This document shows positions 36,930 to 45,907 of a DNA stretch of 45,907 nucleotides, piece by piece; the first letter of the stretch is position 1, and every line of letters starts with the position of its first letter. The notes below the pieces were generated by a model, which had not been told where the DNA came from, made no database searches, and was given only the letters and a program-made list of their open reading frames with translations. This DNA comes from Dipetalonema caudispina (Eukaryota; Nematoda; Chromadorea; Rhabditida; Onchocercidae): positions 1 through 45,907 of the forward strand of contig JABVXV010000424.1 of the NCBI GenBank assembly GCA_013365325.1. The letters are read 5' to 3'. The position numbers and the translations under genes were made by a program.

Positions 36930-39900
36930 GTTATGCTATCATATATTTTTCTAAGTGAATAAAATTTGTTTTTTAATGTAACATTTGTTAAAGTATTGAA
37001 CAAAAAAAAAAAAAAAAGAAAAACCCTAAAAACATAAAAAAGGTTACAACCTTGCATATATCATGCATAAAATTTAAATTTTGTGAACTCAACTTTTTAA
37101 TAATAAAATTATTAAATAACCACGAAAAAAAAAAAAAAAAAAAACCAGATAATGCCACAAAATTTAATTGATAATTAATATTATTCAACTTCCATTGACC
37201 TTTTCTTTTTTCTTTTTTTTTTTTTTCAACTGAAGGCAACAGAGAGAAAAAAAAATCCATTAAAAACGATTGATATATTAGGTTATTTCAATTTAAAGTC
37301 AGCATGAATTCGTGAAAATAAATTGATCACTGTGCTACTGTATCAATCAATAATTAAAGTCATGAATTGATCATTCAATTAGTGTTTTTTTTTTTTTTTT
37401 GTCCTAAGGATTTCATTTAAATAATGCTAATTTTTTAATTAAATTAAAAAAAAAAAAGTTTATTGAGAAAGAAAAATGAAAGTGTATGAATGTATTGCTC
37501 ATTAAAAGATAACTATTTCAAATATTTCTTTCTGTCGACTGTTAAAAGAGATTATTGGTTTTATCTCTTTCATTCATAGATCGCCTAGAAATTGGAACAT
37601 CTGTTATATTGATCAATTTTAAAGTTTAAATTTTAATACAAATGATACTAAATGATGAAATGAAATAGCGAAACGAAGATTAACCGGGAAAGTGAGAGTG
37701 GTCGTTTCTTTTTTAGAATTGTTACAATTTTCAAATTCACAATTCCTATAGAGAAATTTAAAAAAAAAAAAAATTGCAAATAATAGCATGCAAAAATAAA
37801 ATTAATCTCTTGAAAATTTTTTTTTTTTGATGAGCAAAATGAAATTCTCTAACATATGACCCAATATGATTACTTGAGATGATAATTACAGTAGTAATGA
37901 GTGAACAGTTATTCACTATCAAGCAGATAAATTTCTACACTGATACTATGCGATCACTCATTATCAATGTTTATCAATGTATCTATGATTGTTGAGAAAA
38001 CTAATTGCTAATATCAACAATTAAATTGAAAATAAAAGTTTTTTCTTTTTTAAAATTAACTGTGAAAGGATTTTTGTTTCAAATATTAGAAATTGTTAAT
38101 ATCACTTCTTTCTTCAACTATGAAATATAATTCATAAGGATTATGAAAAAATATGAATGAAATTTTTTTATACTTTAAATTTTGCTAATATTTGATTAAT
38201 CAATTTTTCATTTTCTTTTCAAATTTATTTCAGCAGAAAAACTTTCATAATTGCTATTTTTTCTTCTTACCATTTTTTTTCTCTTTAGCGGTAGTTAAAG
38301 TTTTCAAATTGAAAAAACTTCCGAAAGATTTCCATTCTAAATTTCCTTTCCTTTCATTCTGCAAAATTTGTTTCAGTTTTGTATAATGTTCAAATTCTTT
38401 CTATTATTTCATGCAATTCTGTGAAAAACAAAAAATTATTTCCAAAAAAAAAAAAAATAATAATTTAAAGACAAAGATATAAATTAATTTTTAATAAGGA
38501 TAAACTGTTTCTGTATGAGTAATTCGTAACACTTTGATAAATTTAACTGTTCAAATTAAGATGTTTTGTAGAAAGGTTCAAATTTAATTCTGAAAAAGTT
38601 ATTTTCTCAGAAAAAAAAAACTATCAAAACAAAAGCGAAAAAATTTCAGAAATAAATTAAACATGTAATTTTCCTTTATTTAATCATAATTTGCAAATAT
38701 CTATCTTTACACTTGTATATAATTAAACAATATATAAGTTCCGATTTATTTAAGCGATACGTAATTTCGGTTAATTAATTTAAAATACAAGCAGTTGGAT
38801 AAAAGAAAAGCAATGAATAAATGATTGGTGTAGTAAAAAATGCTTTAAAACTGATTCATTGCTTTCTTTTTTTTTTTTTTTTTTTTTTAGAAATAAATTA
38901 AATTTGAAAGGAATGAGTGAGAAGAATTACTCCTGATTGTATCACATTTATCGAAACAACATTTGATGAGAGGAAAAAATGTTGCTTAAAAGTGCTGCTG
39001 TAGAAAAGGAACTGATCGAGCTGTTTGTTTATTTGAAACAATTCCGATTTGATCCATTCCGATCTGATTCATCATTTCTTTTGCATATCTCTTTACCTAT
39101 CCTTACAATGAATTCATTTTTTTTTTTTTTTTTTTTTTTTGTGGAAAAAATTATTTTCATCAATGATTAAAAGAATGAATTAAATTGATGATCATAGTTA
39201 TAGAACAAAAAATCGAATTAATAATTTAATAGAATGATAATTTTTTTTTGACAAAATAATTAAAAATATAATTGTGATATAATTACTTCAAATTTTTTGT
39301 AATATATATTTGATATGAAACTGTTAGAGATTTTTAGAACATATAATTTGTCTTGGAACTTAATTAGGTTTTTATTATTTTTTTTTTCTGTTTTTTGCAT
39401 TGATAATAAATTATTATATTACAGAAGATTTAACAAAAATAATATTAAATAATATATATCTTTAGGGAAAAAAAAATACAAAAAGTAAAAATCCAAAGCA
39501 AAGAAACATTCATTTTACGATGTGAAATTATATTTTATAGTAAAAAAAGGAATAAATTTGAAAAAAAAAATTTAAAGAAAAAATAAATTTTTTTTTTTTT
39601 TTGGTACAGTAATTATTGCATAAAGATTGTATTTGAAATTAAATTGCAATTTTGAAGATTAATAGAAAAGTTTTGTCACTAAAGTATTGCTTAATTTTTA
39701 CAATTTAGTAAAGAAAAAAAAAACTTTTTGTGATAACTTTGAAGTGTAATCATTGGAAAAAGCAATACTGTCAACAATATCCTACTGAACCATTAATTAC
39801 ATTTCCAATTAAAATGAAATTCCGGTATTCGATAGACATTGGAATGGAGTTTGATCAATACACAAATGAAGATAAGACAAAATTCTTTTTTTAATAAAAA

Positions 39901-42520
39901 ATTTTTTCAAAAAAAAAAAACGAAAAATTAAAAAAAAAAATGGTAGAAGTGATTTCTATAAGAAAAAAACTTGAAAAAAAAGTGATTATTAACAGTAAAA
40001 AGAGTTCTTTTTTTTTTTTAACCTTTTTGAATATGTCATTATGAATTAAATTTGATATGAATGCTTTTTAAAATTACGATATTCATCACTACGACAATTG
40101 CGACTTCTATCGATAATTGCTATAATGATACTTATCATTGTGATAATTAAATAGAATATGATGAATTAAAGAAATAATGGATTGGTGTGCTAAAGTGGTA
40201 TACTATTAGAAAAAAAAAAAAAGTTGCTGAACGAAATGAATTCCGATAATATATGTAAACATAAATGCATTATCAAAAATTTTTGCAAGAAATATTGGAA
40301 AAATATGATCAGATATTTTTATAATTGGAATAAAATGAATTGAGGATTCTACATTCGATTTCGAATATGTCAATTATTTCCTTGAATAATATGGAAACAT
40401 ATTTTAAAATAAAATAAACTTTTTTTTTTCGGAAATAAGCATAGCAAACGTCAGGAGCAATACAAATAATATAGAAAAATTTAGTAATAAAAAAATTTAA
40501 TCAAAATTTGTAAAAAACTGTCATTGGAAAATTGATGATTCACAAAAGTAAATATGGAATTTAAATATGCAATAAATAAATGCATCAATAAGTAAATAAG
40601 CAAGAGTGCATTAAATAATACGATAGTATCCTTTGAAATTCAAAATCTAAATATTTTTATAATTTATTTTGATTTTGATATTTATGCCTGAGTACTTTCA
40701 AAATGTATTTTAATTGATCGCATACTAACTTTACTTGGCATTAAAAAAAAAATATTCATTTTAATCCATTTCCAATATAGATAGGTACAGAGAGAGTCTC
40801 TACCACAATTATTAATATTTATCAGAAAGAATTAAATTACTTAAAGGATGGCGTATCGGATGCAATTCCTTTTTGCTGAATCGTTTACCCAAAAACGGTT
40901 GATTAATCGTTTAATTCGTGAAATTCGTCGTGAAGAGACAAAAAGATGAAATTTGAAACAAAATTAATAAATCGATCGATTTCCTTTAGTCGTTTGATTG
41001 AGTACTAATACAAACTGTAAAATAAAAAATGATGTGAAAATAAGTCGAAAACAATTCAAAATTTATTGAAGAAATATTTCTTAACAATTCATTAAAATAT
41101 TTGAATACATTTCTAATAATTTCAATGCAATATAACATCGTATATACATATATGTATGTTTAAACCTTAATTTATTGTAAAAATTTTATTCCTAGACATA
41201 ATGCTATACAATGAATTAATTGTTCAGTGTTTTAATTAATTATTCTAAAAAATAAATACGAATAAATTTTTTTGACAATTTATTTAGTTCTTTCAAAAAT
41301 GATACAAATTCACAATATTACGACAAAAATTGAAAGAGAATTATGCTAAGAGGAAAATGCATCATGAAATAAATTCTATAAATGAAACATGCAATTAACA
41401 AATTTCATAAATATTCATTTATAAAATTTATATCGTTACCCAATCAAAGTTTTTTTTTTTCCTTTTTTTCAAAACTTTATAAATTTTCATTTTTAAGAAT
41501 ACTCCTGATATTTACTAATCAATATTAAAGTGGAAATGATAATCTACAATGAGCAATGAAACTATTGAATTGGATAAGATTTGAATTGATTTCGATAAAT
41601 TAAAACTTAAAATAAAACTATGGAACAGTTGTTCAACATCGTACTAGTGGCTGATCAACGAGAATGAGAAAGATAAACTAAGCTAGTTGTAAAAGATTAG
41701 ATCGAGTAAACTTAGCTTAATTAGAATTTGATAACTTTTCGAGATGAAAAAAAAATTTTAATCATGATAATGATTAAAATTTGATTACTTTAGTCGTTTT
41801 TTTTTTTTTTTTTTTTGGAAAAATCGTTTATGCTTATAAATATATCAATATTTTTTTCCATATTACTGCATGATTGCTGTGCTGAAACATTTCTGTTTGT
41901 GTTGTAAAATGTAAGGGATCATATATATATAAATGTAATTTTTTGACAGGAAAGAAATGCATAATAATTAAACGGTTAAATTAATTTAAATGAAAGATCA
42001 CTACAGCATTCACTCACATTATTAATTATTCAAAGGTAGTTAACTATGTGTATAATTATCTAAAAAGTAGTTAATTAATTAACAAACATATTTACTAAGA
42101 TGAAGAGAAAAAAGAAAATCTTTTCATATTTAAGAGTTAGTATTTAAAACAAATTGAAATTAATTGTTAATTTTTAGCTGTCTAAAATTACTATTTCAAC
42201 AAATCTTTTCTGCAAAATGCAATCAAGAAAATGAAAAAAGAAGCAATGAATTCAAATTCTTTCCTTTTTTTTTTTTTTTTTTTTTTTTTAGCATGCAAAT
42301 ATTTCTTTTTAACAGAACATGAAAAAAAAAAATCGTTTCGTTACTTTAGAAATATGTTAGTAATGCAACAGCTGAATCAGTAATGATTAATTGTATCGGT
42401 CACTTTTTTTTTTTTTTTTTCTCCTCTCCTATACCTTTCTTCATCATATTTCCAACAATTTTTCAACAATTTTGGGATCATTTTTACAATGATAAATTTT
42501 TATTTTTTATTTAACATCCC
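36930..42520. other. AT-rich region without recognised genes
   Basis: Long T and A runs (for example T at 39117-39140 and 42265-42289), no domain-bearing open frame. The only item with some character is a 33-codon plus-strand frame at 40848-40949, preceded by a small bulged hairpin at 40784-40804. Confidence 0.5.
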
Positions 42521-42540
42521 AACAATTGTCTCTTCAAAAA

Positions 42541-42830
42541 TCTAAAAATTTAAAAATTTGTCAATAACTAATAAATAACCATATCACTCATAATACAGAA
42601 TCATATATTAGTTAAATTTAAAAATTTGCTTATAAATAATAAATAAAATATACTACAATTTACGAAATTATTTATTATTTAAGTTTAAAAATTCAAAAAT
42701 TAACCTATAAGTAATAAATATTGTGTATTACAATGCAAAATCATATGATATTGAAATTTAAAAATTCAAAAATTCGCTTTCAGGTAAATATATTATAAAT
42801 GATACAAATTATACATATATAACAATTAAG
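42541..42830. repeat. Degenerate tandem repeat, period about 70 bp, four copies
   Basis: Copies begin near 42541, 42613, 42682 and 42753, each opening with TTTAAAAATT followed by an ATAAATAATAAATA-like segment and a TACAAT/ATCATAT segment. A further pair with ATAAATGATAC continues to about 42890. Confidence 0.55.
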
Positions 42831-43754
42831 CTAAATAAATATATAATAAATGATACGAATTAGATATATATATATATATAACACTTAATTAATTTCAAAT
42901 TTTTTTTTTTAATACAAATAATAATTATAAAAATTTCTCTTCTATTATCGCTAAATATATAAAAATATTGTTTGCAATAGAATTTTTGCATTGTGTAAGA
43001 TGAAATATCTGAATGATGGGAATTAAAATGTTTTTAAATATATCGTTTTTCTTTTATTTCCTTTTTTGTACCAACCCATTTCAGAAACTTGTTTTTCGAG
43101 TAAGTATTTTAGAAGTAAAACGATCCTTTTTATAAATATCTTCTTTAATTGCTACAATCATTTATAAATTCGATTACTTTTCATAACAGATTTCAAAAAA
43201 GAAAAAAAAAAGACAGTAAAAAGACAAAGTTCTTTATATTAATTGAATAATTAGTTTGTTATTTATTAGCTGAGGAATTTCTTATTGTATCAGCATACAA
43301 AAATTATGATTACAATAAACAAGTTATTATGTTAGTACATATACATTTACTATTCTATGCATACTTCTTTTTTCTTATCAAATTTAACAATGTAAAATTT
43401 AATTTGCTAACTCATACACATTTTAATTCTTGTTAAAAATAAATTTAAATTATCACCATGTAAGTTTCAGTTATGCTAGAAGCAAACTTTTTTTACAACA
43501 AGTATTTTCACGTATCGTATTTCATGTAAAAAGATCTACTATTAAATCGAAATTTTAAAGCTAAAAATTGTTTTACTTAAATATTTTTAAATAATAGAAT
43601 CAGCTTAGATGCAATAATATAATGGAAAAATGAAATGAAAAATGTTTCGTGCTTGCTCATTCCATTTCAACTTACTTTCAGCTTAGTTGTAAATAATACT
43701 CAAATACACTTCAAATGACTAATCAATATGAGTACTTATTCCCTATCGGCTCAA

Positions 43755-43990
43755 TGTTTAATTTAATCATTATATTCAATTGATTCAAGTATGCATTTTA
43801 TTCCTATGCTTCCCTTTTTAGGTATCCTATAATGTAATATTCAATTATTCATTATATTTTAATTATTTCAAATAAACCTTTTACTGATGCTCTAATATCT
43901 TTTTTTTTCCTGATCAAATGTCCAATACTGTAATATTTAACTAAATCATTACATTTAATTAATTCAAATTCATATTTAACTATTGCAAAT
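43755..43990. repeat. Degenerate direct repeat, three copies of about 80-95 bp
   Basis: Related phrases (TTTAATTTAATCATTATATT, then TTCAATTATTCATTATATTT, then TTTAACTAAATCATTACATT) start near 43760, 43842 and 43937, each followed by AATTxATTCAAxT and a stretch ending near a CCT/TCC patch. Confidence 0.4.
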
Positions 43991-44444
43991 AATAAAAGAA
44001 AAGGGAAAAAATTGAGCCAATCATATGTTTACAACAAAATCATAAGGTTTTCCAATAACGTTGTAAACAAAATCTTTTCCTATCAACAACAATTTAGTGA
44101 TTGTGTTTGTTTTCGAAACGAAACAAATAAGACGAGAAGACGAAAAAATTTCAAAAAATTGAAATAAATTATAAAATAAAATTTCAGTATTGCATTCCAT
44201 CTATCCTAAAGAGACGATTGACATAGTTAATGCTAAATATTAGAAATCTCTAAAACAAACTCATAATTTTCTAAATGCTTCATTTTAATTCACACAATGA
44301 TCAAATCGTCGATTGATTGAAATGTTGAACTTTTTCTTTTGACTTCATTAAATCTTTCCAAAATATTATGTTTCATCGGATTTTGATACTTTTTGATTTT
44401 TTTTTTTATCATAAAATTACGTAATATTTTATCGAATATTAGCG

Positions 44445-44482
44445 GAAAACATTGTATTATTAAGATACTACAATAAATTTTG
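44445..44482. repeat. 38-bp perfect direct repeat, copy 1
   Basis: Begins GAAAACATTGTATTATTAAG and is identical over 38 bases to 44644-44681, 199 bp away. Confidence 0.85.
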
Positions 44483-44643
44483 TAAATGAAATTTTGAAAA
44501 AGTGTAAGTTCAAATAAATGTATGATAGATGGATCGGAAATAAAATAAGTTTTAGAAGTGAGAAATTCTGAAACAAACAGATTAACAGATACAAATAGAA
44601 AATTAAAAATACCTTAAAAATCTCACAAATATTAATATACTAA

Positions 44644-44681
44644 GAAAACATTGTATTATTAAGATACTACAATAAATTTTG
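44644..44681. repeat. 38-bp perfect direct repeat, copy 2
   Basis: Second identical copy of the 44445-44482 sequence. Both are preceded by an AATATTA-containing flank, and downstream flanks diverge at once. Confidence 0.85.
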
Positions 44682-44689
44682 CATAATTA

Positions 44690-45700
44690 ATTCAAGTGAA
44701 TAATTCTGGGATTATTTGTCATTAATTATTCAAACTCGTAATGATTTGATTCAATCGATTTTCTCAGTTCACTTGAAACTAAGGCCCATTCCCTTCTAAA
44801 TGATCAAATGAATTTCATAATAAAGTTATGGGTTATATAAAATGGAAAAATTTTTCAATATTCAAGAATTTTGAATGGCTTTTGTTGTTTTCTGTTTTTC
44901 TTTTGAAAAATTCCTTTTGAATAAATTTTTGGAGAAAAAAATGAGTAATATTTTTTTTTTTTTTTTTTTTTTTTAATGATAAATAAAATGAGATTTTACA
45001 CCATTAGAAGTAGTCAATTCAAGTATAAACAAAGGTGATGATGAAGAAGACGGATTAGAATTGAACGACTGGTTTAATAATTTGATTAATGCCATCATAA
45101 AATTAATTGTTTTGAAGTGATGCAGCACTATCAGAGGATAATTGAATTTGTTTAAGTGATTAAAATGTTAGTAAAATTGATGAATGTATGAATAGTAGTA
45201 AAACTAAAAATAGAAATGATAATAGAATAAATAAGAATATAATGGAATTAGTGATAAAAGAGATAATGGAATGATTAGGATAGGAATGTTGTTTTAATAA
45301 AGTGATTAAAGTGTTTAATGACGATAACAGAAGGTCATCGGAAATAAATGTTACCAAAATATAATATATCAGATACATTGTTAAAAGTTTTAAACAAATT
45401 CAGCTGTGAAATAAATGATTAAGATCAAGCAATTAGTACCATCGATAACTTAGGTAACAAATGATCTGCTAGTTTATCAATCAATGCATTTTCATACGTA
45501 ATCGTATTATGTTGCACATACGATTGGATTAAATAAAAGATTCTAAGATAATAGTGTTTAAAGTTTGATCATTTTTCACAAATATTTTGCTAATTTTAAA
45601 AATGATTCATTTCAATTTTATGTATCTTTCATGGTAACAATAAGATAACATTTTAAAAAATATAAGGGATAATTCCTGAGGTAAGTAATATTATTTTCAT
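44690..45700. other. AT-rich region, no gene seen
   Basis: About 1 kb including a T run at 44951-44974. No supported open frame or structure. Confidence 0.5.
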
Positions 45701-45703
45701 AGA

Positions 45704-45744
<41 letters not shown>

Positions 45745-45818
45745 CAATAATAATAATAATAGTAATAATAATAATAATAATAATAGTAATAATAATAATA
45801 ATAATAGTAATAATGATA
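45704..45818. repeat. (TAA/ATG)n trinucleotide microsatellite
   Basis: About 38 units of AAT with scattered GAT, AAC and AGT interruptions. In one minus-strand frame it translates as a tyrosine run, which is a repeat artefact. Confidence 0.9.
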
Positions 45819-45907
45819 AGCCTTACGGAACAAATCTTTCAATGTAATAATTGTCAGATTGTGCGGATCAATTCTTATTAATATTTCATTGGTCCTGAAC
45901 TGCAGTA

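Noticed and set aside
45618..45842. Minus-strand frame with a long tyrosine run
   Set aside because: Translation of the TAA microsatellite.
1..45907. Transposon, retroelement, viral copy, CRISPR array or prokaryotic insert
   Set aside because: No transposase, reverse transcriptase or integrase motifs, no terminal repeats with target duplications, and no regularly spaced array were seen on either strand.

Overview
The window is eukaryotic nuclear DNA, most likely from a clade III (spirurine, filarial-like) nematode. The basis is very AT-rich sequence full of long A/T homopolymers, short-to-medium GT-AG introns with weak donors, splice acceptors lying 5-12 nt in front of start codons (the usual look of spliced-leader addition), and a PEPCK and a protein 4.1 that read as nematode proteins. 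The species cannot be fixed from sequence alone.

Three genes can be supported, all on the minus strand. (1) 91-948: the first three coding exons of an unrecognised Glu/Arg/Pro-rich protein that runs off the left edge. (2) 3423-8429, with alternative 5' exons to 8777: a complete 12-exon GTP-dependent phosphoenolpyruvate carboxykinase (670 codons before the stop; all exon phases close). It has two phase-compatible N-termini, one of which looks like a mitochondrial presequence. (3) 11182-26679: a complete 18-exon protein 4.1/FRM-1 homologue (2397 residues) with an N-terminal FERM plus FERM-adjacent region, a single 5115-nt exon coding for a long disordered insert with several families of repeated short motifs, and a C-terminal 4.1 CTD. 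Exon boundaries were derived by hand from splice motifs, reading-frame closure and family similarity.

The genes are separated by about 2.4 kb each, too far for a typical nematode operon, so each is probably transcribed on its own. They share no pathway: PEPCK is central carbon metabolism, 4.1/FRM-1 is membrane-cytoskeleton linkage.

The right 19.2 kb (26680-45907) has no gene I can support. It is AT-rich DNA upstream of frm-1, with homopolymers, GA/CT, TATG and TAA microsatellites, several minisatellites and a perfect 40-bp palindrome. The 28.17-29.09 kb stretch is the most structured and least AT-rich part of it, and the best place to look for distal promoter or enhancer elements. No mobile element, CRISPR array, rRNA or convincing tRNA was seen.
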